In this document: positions 33,350 through 42,700 of the stretch, one piece after another | Layout of the letters: every line of letters starts with the position of its first letter | How positions within the stretch are numbered: the stretch's first letter is position 1 | Assembly: GCA_016840855.1 (NCBI GenBank) | Contig: JAEORO010000198.1 | Coordinates: 1 to 44,497, forward strand | Origin: Candidatus Thorarchaeota archaeon | GTDB taxonomy: Archaea > Asgardarchaeota > Thorarchaeia > Thorarchaeales > Thorarchaeaceae | Reading direction: 5' to 3' | DNA: 44,497 nt | The notes under the pieces: generated by a model | What the model was told of the DNA's origin: nothing | Seen by the model: only the letters and a program-made list of their open reading frames with translations | The model's database searches: none | Program-made: the position numbers and the translations under genes

Positions 33350-34956
33350 GCTATGGCGGAGTAGATGAAATGTATAAAGTGATACCCACTGGTCGTTCTA
33401 ATGTAATTGCACGCGATGGAGTTGTTGCATCGTCTCAACCTCTTGCAACGCAAGCAGGCTTAGATATCATAAGAATTGGGGGAAATGCCATTGATGCTGC
33501 AGTAGCCACTGCTGCTGTGCTAGATGTGGTTGAACCTTTCAGTACCGGTTGTGGTGGGGATGCTTTCGCTCTCATCCATCTATCTGGTAAATCTAGTCCT
33601 CTGAGCTATAATGGTTCTGGTCGTTCTGGATCACTTGCTTCTCTTGAAGACCTTCTTGCTCTGGGTTGGACACGCATACCCGAACGCGGTGGTCCACCTG
33701 TCACAGTCCCAGGCGCGCTTCATCTTTGGTGTCATGTTATTGAAAAACATGGAACTCTTGAGATGAAGGATATACTTGGCCACGCAATACACTACGCCCG
33801 CTATGGATTTCCGGTTTCTCCACTTATCGCTCAAACTTGGAAAGGGATACTTGGAAATCTCAAGAATGATGCTGCACGTGAGATATATGCTCTAAATGGA
33901 GAGGCTCCCAAAATAGGACAAATTATGAAGAATCCGGACTTGGCAAATACATTTGAGAAGGTCGTTGAAGAGGGACCTTTTGTATTCTATTCTGGGAAAA
34001 TTGCGGAGACAATTATCAATACTGTGCAAAAACATGGTGGATTTTTGACAATGGAAGATTTAGCTTCACACAAGACCACGGAAACTGCTCCTATCTCAGT
34101 TTCATATCGTGGCGTGGATGTTTTTGAACATCCACCAAATGGACAAGGATTTGCCGCTCTCTCTATGTTGAATATAATGGAAACATTTGACCTGTCAAAA
34201 GTATCTCCCCTTAGTGCAGAGAGATACCATTTGATGATAGAAGCAAAAAAATTAGCTTATGCCGATCTGCATCGACATAATGCGGATCCAGAGTTCTATG
34301 AAATACCTTTGCAGAAACTCCTGTCAAAATCATATGCTGAAGAACGCGCAACACTAATCGATAAGAGCCATGCAATGAGCCTTTATGCTCCTGGACTTCT
34401 GTTAGGTCATGATACTGTCTATCTTGCCACTGCTGATGGAGATGGGAACGCAGTTTCTTTCATTAATAGTCTCTATATGGGTTTAGGCAGTGGTCTCGTT
34501 GCACCCGGAACAGGCATAAAATTACAAAATCGCGGTCATTTGTTCTCCCTTGATCCAAAGCACCCAAACCGCTATGCTCCCAAAAAACTACCATTCCATA
34601 CAATTATTCCTGGCGCACTTTACAAAAACAAGAATCTGATAGGTATGTTTGGAATTATGGGTGGTGCTCATCAAGCTCAAGCACACGGTCAATTTGTAAG
34701 TAATATCATTGACTATGGAATGTATCCACAGGAAGCTTTGGATTTTCCAAGATTCAATCATGAACACACAACGAATAAGGTGGGACTCGAAAGTGGGATT
34801 CCAAATCAGGTACAGCAAGAGCTTCGAAATATTGGCCATGTCTTAGTTGATGAAACAACCTCTGGTTTTGGTGGAGGGCAAGCGATTCTAAGACTTGATG
34901 ATGCCTGGATCGCAGGATCTGACCATCGTAAAGATGGGCAAGCTGCCGGCTTCTAA
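33346..34956 (+). CDS. Gamma-glutamyltransferase family protein
   Basis: This 536-residue Ntn-hydrolase has N-terminal large-subunit signatures (VVASSQPLATQAGLDIIRIGG, GNAIDAAVATAAVL, STGCGGDAF, TVPGALHLW). The self-cleavage nucleophile is Thr357 in GHDTVYLATADGDGNAVSF, followed by the small-subunit region FHTIIPGA, GIMGGAHQAQ and SGFGGGQAIL. Relatives cleave gamma-glutamyl bonds (glutathione, oligopeptides) or act as cephalosporin acylases. No signal peptide is visible, so it appears cytoplasmic. The ATG at 33346 overlaps the upstream stop as ATGA, which implies translational coupling; a second ATG at 33370 is possible. Confidence 0.9.
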   Translation: MSYGGVDEMYKVIPTGRSNVIARDGVVASSQPLATQAGLDIIRIGGNAIDAAVATAAVLDVVEPFSTGCGGDAFALIHLSGKSSPLSYNGSGRSGSLASLEDLLALGWTRIPERGGPPVTVPGALHLWCHVIEKHGTLEMKDILGHAIHYARYGFPVSPLIAQTWKGILGNLKNDAAREIYALNGEAPKIGQIMKNPDLANTFEKVVEEGPFVFYSGKIAETIINTVQKHGGFLTMEDLASHKTTETAPISVSYRGVDVFEHPPNGQGFAALSMLNIMETFDLSKVSPLSAERYHLMIEAKKLAYADLHRHNADPEFYEIPLQKLLSKSYAEERATLIDKSHAMSLYAPGLLLGHDTVYLATADGDGNAVSFINSLYMGLGSGLVAPGTGIKLQNRGHLFSLDPKHPNRYAPKKLPFHTIIPGALYKNKNLIGMFGIMGGAHQAQAHGQFVSNIIDYGMYPQEALDFPRFNHEHTTNKVGLESGIPNQVQQELRNIGHVLVDETTSGFGGGQAILRLDDAWIAGSDHRKDGQAAGF

Positions 34957-35003
34957 TAGTTATTAATAAAATAAAAGTAAAATGGAATTGTGGTGAGGTT
35001 CTG

Positions 35004-36461
35004 ATGAGTCAGGAAGAACAGCAATTTCGAGAGGAAACAGACCTTTTGGGCGCAAGACAGGTTCCAAAAGATGCCTATTGGGGAATTCAAACACTTCGTG
35101 CTCAGGAGAATTTTGGTGTTTCTCTTGTTCGCTTATTTAACTACTCTACGCTAATTCAATCAATGGCGATGGTCAAGAAAGCGTGCACTCTAGCTAACCA
35201 TGACCTCGGTCATATTATTGATGAGTATGCGGAAGCGATAATCCAGGCGTGTGATGAAATCATCTCCGGAAAACTTGAGGATCAATTCGTAGTTGATATG
35301 ATTCAAGGTGGCGCTGGAACATCAACGAACATGTGTATGAATGAAGTTATTGCCTCTAGAGCAAACGAGATACTTGGCGAGCCTAGAAACACTATGAGTC
35401 CAATTTCTGCACTGGACCATGTTAATCTCTCTCAATCAACAAATGATGTTTATCCCACAGCAATCAAGATTGCTACCATCTATAGTCTTCGAGACCTCTC
35501 AACCAATCTTCGAGGACTAATTAAAGCGCTTGATGAGAAAGCAGAAGAGTTCAAGGACATATTAAAACTAGGTCGGACCGAGATGCAGGACGCTGTCCCA
35601 ATCACTCTTGGACAAGAGTTTGGAGCTTGGTCTGGCGCCCTGAAGAGAGATATCCAGAGAATCGGGTGGGCAATTGATATTCTAAAAACACATAATATTG
35701 GTGCGACTGCAATAGGAACTTCACTAAATGCCGATCCTGAGTATATCGAACTAGCTGAAAATCATCTTCGAAGAGTGACAGGTATTGAAGAACTGACAAC
35801 TTCTGAGAACCTTATTGATGACACTCAAAATTCAGATGAGTTTGTTCATGCATCTGGGCTCCTTAGAGTAATTGCAACGAACCTCTCTAAGATTGCAGGA
35901 GACCTCATTCTCCTCTCTTCTGGACCTATAGGTGGATTTCATGAGATAATCCTTCCTCCCGTGCAACCTGGCTCTTCGATAATGCCTGGAAAAGTAAACC
36001 CTGTGATTCCAGAAATGGTTTTGCAGGTCGGATATCAGGTGATCGGGCATGATGTCGTAATCACAATGGCTGCACAAGCAGGGCAATTAGAGCTAAATGC
36101 CTACGAGCCCATAATCGCCTACAACTTTTTCCAAGCTCTAAAAGTTCTGAAGAACGCAATACCGATATTCGCTGAGAAATGTATCAAGGGTATAAGACCA
36201 AATCATCCTGGGCTGGACATTGTTCATAGAAGTATAGGTCTTGTTACTGCGCTCAATCCAGTGTTAGGATACAAAGCAACATCACAAGTGGCGAAAAAAG
36301 CATTGGAAACAGGCCGACCAATCCGAGAAATTGTCTTAGAAGAGGGTCTCTTGGATGCAGATTGGCTCGATGTCCTGCTTTCACCCAAACGTATGACCCA
36401 AGCGAGCTTTGCTAATCGCGATGATAGGAAATCAGCATCTCATAGTGAATCTAAGGACTGA
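35004..36461 (+). CDS. aspA: Aspartate ammonia-lyase
   Basis: This 485-residue protein of the aspartase/fumarase superfamily deaminates aspartate to fumarate. It has the aspartase-like N-terminus DLLGARQVPKDAYWGIQTLR and the conserved regions SQSTNDVYPTA and GRTEMQDAVPITLGQEFG. The mobile-loop signature GSSIMPGKVNPVIPE carries the catalytic Ser. Class II fumarase is the close alternative, but the AYWGIQTLRAQENF opening favours aspartase. The ATG has GAGGT five bases upstream. It follows the transferase gene by 47 nt, in AT-rich sequence that could hold its own promoter, and converges on the Na/Pi gene with 6 nt between. Confidence 0.87.
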   Translation: MSQEEQQFREETDLLGARQVPKDAYWGIQTLRAQENFGVSLVRLFNYSTLIQSMAMVKKACTLANHDLGHIIDEYAEAIIQACDEIISGKLEDQFVVDMIQGGAGTSTNMCMNEVIASRANEILGEPRNTMSPISALDHVNLSQSTNDVYPTAIKIATIYSLRDLSTNLRGLIKALDEKAEEFKDILKLGRTEMQDAVPITLGQEFGAWSGALKRDIQRIGWAIDILKTHNIGATAIGTSLNADPEYIELAENHLRRVTGIEELTTSENLIDDTQNSDEFVHASGLLRVIATNLSKIAGDLILLSSGPIGGFHEIILPPVQPGSSIMPGKVNPVIPEMVLQVGYQVIGHDVVITMAAQAGQLELNAYEPIIAYNFFQALKVLKNAIPIFAEKCIKGIRPNHPGLDIVHRSIGLVTALNPVLGYKATSQVAKKALETGRPIREIVLEEGLLDADWLDVLLSPKRMTQASFANRDDRKSASHSESKD

Positions 36462-36467
36462 ACTCTT

Positions 36468-38084
36468 TCATGTGTCTGTAATCACATCATATGCGATGTT
36501 ATCTGAGTGGTCTCCTATCCTCTCCAAGTTTCTCAGAGTTTCGATAAAGACAGCATCTGCTTGAGGATCACAAATCCCTTTTCTAACTCGTTCTATATGT
36601 GCTGCTTTCAGCTTTCGTTCGAGCACATCGACTTGGTCTTCAAGTCTCTCAGCAACTTTAGCTAAATCTTTGTTCCTTGTCTTCAGAGCTTTAATTGCAG
36701 TTGAATAGGTGTCTTCAACAAGATCAAACATTTCTGTAATATCATTAGTGCCTTGCTGTGAAAATGTGATTCCGTTCCTCAATTTATCAAGGACAAACTC
36801 AGCAATGTTTGAAGTGAGGTCTCCCACACGTTCAATATCAGTAAGTATTGCCAGTAATTTGATTCTCCAGATTATATCTTCCTCGTTAAGATCCTCTTCT
36901 CTGATTTTATCAATGAAATCTTCAGTACTTCTGCATCTCTCATCAACGTCCTCTTCTAGGTTTATGACCTTTCTAGCATCCTCAAGGTCTTTCTTTAGCA
37001 GGGCTGTCTTACTGAGACTTATCATTTCAATGGTCTTTTCTGCTGTTCTCAGTATTTCTCGCTCAGACTCAAGAAGCGCAGCTTGCGGTAGATTTAGCAT
37101 CTCCTCATCAAAGAAATGTTTTCCAATTATCTCTCCTTCTTTGTCAGGAATTAGTTTTTCACAAAATCGAACCAGTAAGCCAACAAGTGGAATGAATATG
37201 AAGCTCACAATCACATTGAATATTGTGTGAGCATTAGCAATCTGACGGCGAGGATCTACATCGGTGAGTGTTACAAAATCTGAAAATGGAGCTAAAAACG
37301 GAAGAAAAAGCGCTACCCCTATCACATTGATCATTGCTTGTGCTATTGCTGTACGTTTTGCTGGTGAAGTAGCACCGATTCCTGCAAAGAGCTCCAAGAA
37401 ACATGTGCCAATATTCGCACCCATTACTAGCGCTATACCAGGTCCAAGATCAATTGCTCCAGCTCCACTCATAGCAATGACCAAACTCGTTGTTGCAGAA
37501 CTACTCTGAGTTACACCTGCAATGAGCGCACCAATGAGAATGCCAATTATTGGAATTGCGCCATAGTCATTGATGAGATTTCGAAAGAAAGGATAATCTG
37601 TGGTTAGTGGTTTAGCACCCTCTTTCATAAACTCCATTGCCAGAAATAGTAATCCCAAACTGAAAATTACTGTACCAATTAATTGCACTTTCTCTTTCTT
37701 TGAGAACATCTTGAGGAAGAATCCGATTGCGACAAGTGGCCAAAACGCTAAACCTACATCGAATGAAACAAGCTGAGCAGTAACTGTCGTTCCTATCTCA
37801 GATCCTAACATTACGTTGACGGACTGTCTGAACGTCATCATCCCTGCATTAACAAAACCTATCAAGGTAAGAACGGTAATACTTGAGCTCTGAGTCATGA
37901 CAGTCGCAGCAGTTCCTGCAGCCATCCCTTTCACTGGATTATTGCTTACCTTCTCTAGAACTCGCACGACACTCCGACCAGATATTTTTCCAAGTGTTTC
38001 TCGAAGCAGTGTCACACCATACATAAAGAGAGCAAGTCCGCCAATTATGTTGAAGGCGATTGTTAGTTCTTCCCACATAGCCAA
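36468..38084 (-). CDS. Na+/phosphate cotransporter with PhoU domain
   Basis: This 538-residue protein has two inverted Na/Pi-cotransporter repeats with the hallmark TQSSSIT (about 64-70) and TQSSSATT (about 194-201) motifs, and about eight membrane spans up to residue 310. Residues about 345-538 form a cytoplasmic PhoU-like helical domain (REILRTAEKTIEMIS ... ERIGDHSDNIA) that may gate or sense phosphate. The frame opens with TTG at 38084, preceded by GAGGGGT; ATG at 38078 is an alternative. The upstream spacer, shared with the divergent EEP gene, contains repeated TTAC/GTAA half-sites. Confidence 0.9.
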   Translation of the reverse strand: MAMWEELTIAFNIIGGLALFMYGVTLLRETLGKISGRSVVRVLEKVSNNPVKGMAAGTAATVMTQSSSITVLTLIGFVNAGMMTFRQSVNVMLGSEIGTTVTAQLVSFDVGLAFWPLVAIGFFLKMFSKKEKVQLIGTVIFSLGLLFLAMEFMKEGAKPLTTDYPFFRNLINDYGAIPIIGILIGALIAGVTQSSSATTSLVIAMSGAGAIDLGPGIALVMGANIGTCFLELFAGIGATSPAKRTAIAQAMINVIGVALFLPFLAPFSDFVTLTDVDPRRQIANAHTIFNVIVSFIFIPLVGLLVRFCEKLIPDKEGEIIGKHFFDEEMLNLPQAALLESEREILRTAEKTIEMISLSKTALLKKDLEDARKVINLEEDVDERCRSTEDFIDKIREEDLNEEDIIWRIKLLAILTDIERVGDLTSNIAEFVLDKLRNGITFSQQGTNDITEMFDLVEDTYSTAIKALKTRNKDLAKVAERLEDQVDVLERKLKAAHIERVRKGICDPQADAVFIETLRNLERIGDHSDNIAYDVITDT

Positions 38085-38235
38085 CGGGTGTGCTACCCCT
38101 CACATGCTACATATGAATCTTGTGAGCAATCTTGTATGTTGATAGAATACACCTGATTTGATTCGGTAGAATCTCTTCATGGCCTTTCTTTTTTGTTCCA
38201 TAGCTGAAAAATCAAACAATTAATGATAATATTAG

Positions 38236-38369
38236 GTAATGATTACAATATGTAATAGTTTGATTACAAAAAGTAACTCTAATGCACAATTGGAAACATC
38301 AAGTAATCATTAGAATTATTATGAATAAGTGCAATACATTATGATAAGCTTACAATGTGTAACCATTAC
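38236..38369. promoter_or_regulatory. Cluster of TTAC-N5-GTAA operator-like half-sites in the 310-nt divergent spacer
   Basis: Three inverted pairs TTAC-N5-GTAA occur: 38243-38255 (arms extend to ATTACA/TGTAAT), 38264-38276 (centre 21 bp away, two helical turns) and 38350-38362. Outward pairs GTAA-TGA-TTAC (38236-38246) and GTAA-CCA-TTAC (38359-38369) share their half-sites. A loose copy, AGTAATCATTAG, lies near 38302-38313. The rest of the spacer (38085-38394) is AT-rich and holds the ribosome binding sites of both flanking genes. The cognate regulator is unknown. Confidence 0.5.
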
Positions 38370-38394
38370 CAATTAAGTGTGGAGGAGTGATTAC

Positions 38395-39207
38395 TTGTCA
38401 AAGGCTTTCTCTGTGGCTTCTTGGAATGTGAAACATTTCAAATCCCCGCAAGCGCGAGCTGACAGAGCAGTTGGGTTTCTTCGCAAACAAGATGCAGACA
38501 TAATAGCTTTGTATGAAGTGTTTGGGAAGGACGTTTTTTCTGAGATGGTAAAACAATTTCCTGGGTACTCATTTCATATAACTGAAGGAAAACAATCACA
38601 GCAGATTCTTGTTGGTATTAGGAATTCTCTTGATTCCTTCACGACTCAAAAGCTTGAGTTCACTTCTGGAACCACTCATGTCAGCCCAGGTCTTCTGGTA
38701 ACAGTAATTCACGAAGGAAGTCTCTATCCTATGCTTTTCATGAACATAGATAGTACACCCACCATTCAAGGAATGGGTCTTCGTCACGAGATGATGCTCA
38801 GAGCATTCAAGTATCGCGGACGTTTAGACAAACTTGCATGGGAGCAGGGAGATGCTAAAGTGAATTACATCTTTCTTGGAGACCTCGAGATCATGGGAAT
38901 GAATCATCCTTACGGGCGGAGTATTGATGGTGAAACCGAGCTTCGAAAGTGGGATGATGATGAATGTAAGAAATACAACATGCGCCGGTTAAAGAAGTCA
39001 CATCACCTCACATACAGAAGCTGCAATGGTACCCACGAGGGGGACTATGATCAAGTCTATGTTGCTGAACACCTGAAGTTCACGAAATTTGGCGAATCCG
39101 AAGTGGATGTTAGGGGTTGGATTACAGAACCAGAAAATGCGCAAAAAGAATGGCGAGAGAAATATTCACCACATTCCCTGATTTACTTTGAAGTGAAAAA
39201 GGTTTGA
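38395..39207 (+). CDS. Endonuclease/exonuclease/phosphatase-fold protein
   Basis: This protein (270 residues) has the EEP superfamily layout: FSVASWNVKHF (Asn at the metal site) near the start, DIIALYEV with the catalytic Glu, YIFLGDLEIMG in place of the usual GDFN, GDYDQVYVAE with the pair of Asp near the metal, and YSPHSLIYF with the terminal His (usually SDH). Members cleave DNA, RNA, or phosphate esters such as phospholipid headgroups. The Asn to Glu change at GDLE and the loss of SDH suggest altered chemistry. Longer reading back to GTG at 38377 is possible, but TTG at 38395 lies seven bases after GGAGGAG and is preferred. It is divergent from the Na/Pi gene. Confidence 0.8.
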   Translation: MSKAFSVASWNVKHFKSPQARADRAVGFLRKQDADIIALYEVFGKDVFSEMVKQFPGYSFHITEGKQSQQILVGIRNSLDSFTTQKLEFTSGTTHVSPGLLVTVIHEGSLYPMLFMNIDSTPTIQGMGLRHEMMLRAFKYRGRLDKLAWEQGDAKVNYIFLGDLEIMGMNHPYGRSIDGETELRKWDDDECKKYNMRRLKKSHHLTYRSCNGTHEGDYDQVYVAEHLKFTKFGESEVDVRGWITEPENAQKEWREKYSPHSLIYFEVKKV

Positions 39208-39208
39208 T

Positions 39209-39230
39209 GGTAAAAAGAATTGAATTTACC
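39209..39230 (+). terminator. Hairpin after the EEP gene
   Basis: GGTAAA (39209-39214) pairs with TTTACC (39225-39230), right after the stop codon, and is followed by GTTTAGTTATTCCTCTT. The short 6-bp stem with T-rich tail suits an archaeal terminator, though the signal is modest. Confidence 0.35.
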
Positions 39231-39660
39231 GTTTAGTTATTCCTCTTGACAACCATTATACTATTCAATTTGCTTTATATCAAACATGTACTTGATATAA
39301 ATTATTAAATAATTATATAAATTTATTAATCTATAATTTACAATAATATTTATTATTAAAACATAGTTCTAACATTTTAATTGTTTGTATATTCTTTATA
39401 CTTATAAAACATCTATTTGACTATATAAAATCATATAGAAATCGAAATTAAGTAAAAATTAACTAATTATTATATTTATTAGTACGTTATCTATGTTAAA
39501 TATGTCAAATAGATATTATAAATTATAAAGGGAATATATAATAATATATTTAGACCAATTTAGATATATATATAATAATTCATTAAATATTTTATAGTAT
39601 AAAAAAATGTTGCACTAAATAGCTCTTATGATATTTAGCTAAAGAAACTCCAAAAGAAAT
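39231..39660. other. Extremely AT-rich non-coding stretch
   Basis: About 430 nt without a plausible gene. The part from about 39290 to 39625 is nearly all A and T (for example runs such as TATATATATAATAATTC), much richer than the coding DNA on either side. It precedes the giant secreted-protein gene and follows a terminator-like hairpin. I see no ORB-type origin box, no tRNA and no open frame. It may be a promoter region, a DNA-unwinding or nucleoid-binding tract, or an integration boundary. Confidence 0.6.
39274..39301. repeat. 28-bp inverted repeat at the start of the AT-rich tract
   Basis: TTTATATCAA (39274-39283) and TTGATATAAA (39292-39301) are perfect 10-bp arms around the spacer ACATGTAC, whose core ACATGT is itself a palindrome. 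The symmetry suits a dimeric DNA-binding protein. It is too far (about 400 nt) from the downstream start to be the basal promoter. Confidence 0.5.
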
Positions 39661-39667
39661 ATAGGCG

Positions 39668-39689
39668 AGTGAAGGTAGGTATCTTCGCT
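39668..39689 (+). other. Hairpin in the putative leader of the giant secreted protein
   Basis: AGTGAAG (39668-39674) can pair with CTTCGCT (39683-39689), seven pairs including one G.U, around an eight-base loop. It ends 12 nt before the GGGAGAGGG ribosome binding region of the gene starting at 39709. It might affect translation or message stability; this is inferred from structure only. Confidence 0.3.
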
Positions 39690-39708
39690 TCCAAATTAAG
39701 GGAGAGGG

Positions 39709-42700
39709 ATGCATAAATTGAAGAAAAGAGCCATCTTAGCGATAGCTATATTCTTGGCTGTTTTTATGGTAACAAGTGCAGGTTCTGCACCATATTTTAT
39801 CACACCAGTAAATTCAGTCAGATCTTTTGAAATTGTTGATAATATGTATACAGCCTCTGAGGCTGTGATATGGACCGATAAGCCTGACTATCTACCAGGA
39901 GAAATAGTCACGATATTTGGTTCAGGATTTCTTGCAGATTCGACCATTGAGATAAATGTGACTCGTCCTGATGCAACAATTGACAAAGATGTTGCACCCA
40001 CTAATGGTACTGGGTGTTTTGAGTATTATTATGATCTTGATGGAATTATAGGTCAATACAATGTCACAGCAACTGATGGAATTTCGGTTGCAGCCACATT
40101 TTTCACCGATGGACTCCATGTAGATTTCAGTCAATATGCAAACATTGCTGATCAATGGACTGGAGCAATTTTAGGAAGTTCCAACTCCTTATACTTTGAA
40201 GGAAGGTCAGTTCCACAACGAGTAGCTTTTGTTGATATTTTTGCTACAACAGGAAATGAGCATTGTTTGACCTTCTCACACATGGCAACTAAGGGCGGAA
40301 TACATGCATATGATTGGCTAACAGGATGGAACCAAGGAAATGAACCTCCATTGGATTTCAATCCTTGGGGTGAAGAAATAGGTCCGCATGTGACATCTCA
40401 AATCTGTGAAGATCTATACAATTCTGAATACTATATCTTTGTGGATGTTCCAGATGATAGCTTCACTAGCATGAGTTACGAGGGCAGTGGAAGCTATCAA
40501 GACAGGATAGATGCATATGAAGCAGTAAATGGGAATCGACAAATAAAAATCAGTGGGAATGCGGAAATCAGCTCCGCGTCTTTCACATCCTTCTCTCATA
40601 ACCCACTGAGTGATGACACTGGTGATTCCGATATCGAATACGAACTAACTTGGGTTTCTGCATCTGACCAGATATTGATACAAATGGGTGGACATCTTGC
40701 TGTTTCAGGAAATCCAACTGGTAATCCTGTTGCTTGGGGAACAGGTCTTGGAGCAAGCGTGATATCAGGTGGCTCTTATCACTTTAAGCTCAAACAACTA
40801 GATTGTTACTCTCTCGGGTCTCAAGACAATCAAATTAAGGGTGAAGCAATTGTACCAGCAGAAGCAGATCTTGGAATTGTGAAAACCGGACCTGCATCAG
40901 CTGAGGTTGGGGATGAAATTACCTATGAATTCGAAGTCACCAACTATGGACCTGGTGATGCTCTAAATGTTATAGCTACAGATAATCTACTTGGGTCAAT
41001 AACGCTGTCTGGCCTTACTGATGAAGATGGAGATGGTTTTGCTGATGATCTTGCTTTCGATGCAATTGCAACTGGTACTGCTACCCATATTATCCCTATA
41101 CCAGGAAACGATCCCATAGTAGATACAGTCTTGGTTGAATCATCAACCCTAGATAGTAATACTGAGAATAATCAAGACAGTCATGAAGTTGATGTGCTTC
41201 GAACTGGAGTTTCTATACAGAAGATAGGTCCTACATCAGCAGAGGTTGGAGAACTTATCACATATACGATTACAGTGACCAATACTGGTGAGGTTGACTT
41301 GTATATCACCTCTCTCAATGATAATCTTCTTGGAGATTTAGCTAGCTTCATTAGCGATGGAGTCATTACATTATTAGAGGGCTCAGAAACATTTGATGTC
41401 ACATATACTGTTATGTCCAGTGACCTTGATCCATTGCCAAATGAGGTCACTGTTCACGTAGAAAATCAGTTTGAATGTGATCCAAAAACTGATTCGGCTA
41501 GTTGGGAGGTGGATATTCTTCATCCAGTTATCAGTTTAACAAAAACTGCTACCGATGGATTTGGTTTTGAGATATTTGAAGCCTATATTGGGGATACGAT
41601 TACCTATGTGTTTAAGGTCGAGAATACTGGTGATGTTGATCTAACAGATATCATCCTTTCTGATATTACAGCTATTTGTGATGGTGCGCTGATTCGAGGT
41701 CCTGATGAATTTGGAGATAATGATGATATCCTTGAACCTGGTGAAATTTGGATCTACACCTGCACGCACGTTGTCACACTTACCGACCCAGACCCACTTC
41801 CTAATGTTGCTTCAGTCGAGGGTACTTATGCTCCTGGTAAAACTGTCGACGACACTGATGATGCGACTGTAGATATCCTGCACTATGCAGGCACTCTCCA
41901 CGTCGACAAGACAGGTCCAGCTGAGGTCAATCATGGTGAAACGGTATTCTACTATGTCTATGTATGGTACACAAGTTCAGATGGATCACCAGCTCAGAAC
42001 GTTTTGGTCACTGATAATCACTACACCTTAACCTTTGACGCGGCGAGCGATGATGACAGTGATGGGCAGCTCGATGTTGGCGAAATTTGGATCTACTATG
42101 TAGAGGTGACTATTGCAGATCATTTTGACGGTGAGGAGGACCCAATAGTTAACATTGCCACAGCTTCAGGAGAGGATCTTGATGGTGACCCAGTGGGTCC
42201 GGTGTCTGACAGTGTTTCAACAAATATTCTGCACTATGAAGGCACTCTCCACATTGACAAGTACGGACCGGAAACAGTCTATCACGGTGACACGGTAACA
42301 TACATAGTAGAAGTGTGGTACACCAGTCCTGACAACTCCCCAGCTCAGAACGTCATAGTTACTGATGACCACTACACGCTGGTCTTCATGAGTGGCGATC
42401 TTGACTCAGACAACCTGCTGGATGTGGGAGAGGTCTGGGTCTATCAAGCCACGGTGACCATTTTAGCTCACGATGACCTTGAGGAGGACCCGATAGTCAA
42501 CATAGCAGACGCCACTGGTCAAGACCTAGATAGTGATGCTTTGGCACAAGTTCAGGACAGTTGGACAACAGATATTCTACATGCAGAGGGCACTCTAACT
42601 GTTGTGAAGACCGGTCCTGTCGCCGCATTCCATAATGACCCGGTGACATACACAATTGAGGTGACTTATTCGAGTCCAGATGACTCACCAGCTACTAATG

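Noticed and set aside
36709..37230. Ser-rich 173-codon open frame on the plus strand
   Set aside because: It is the antisense shadow of the PhoU domain of the Na/Pi cotransporter; composition is low-complexity Ser/Arg with no domain.
39231..39660. AT-rich tract considered as a replication origin
   Set aside because: No ORB-like boxes, no orc1/cdc6 gene with a clear origin-side position, and no skew information are available from this window.
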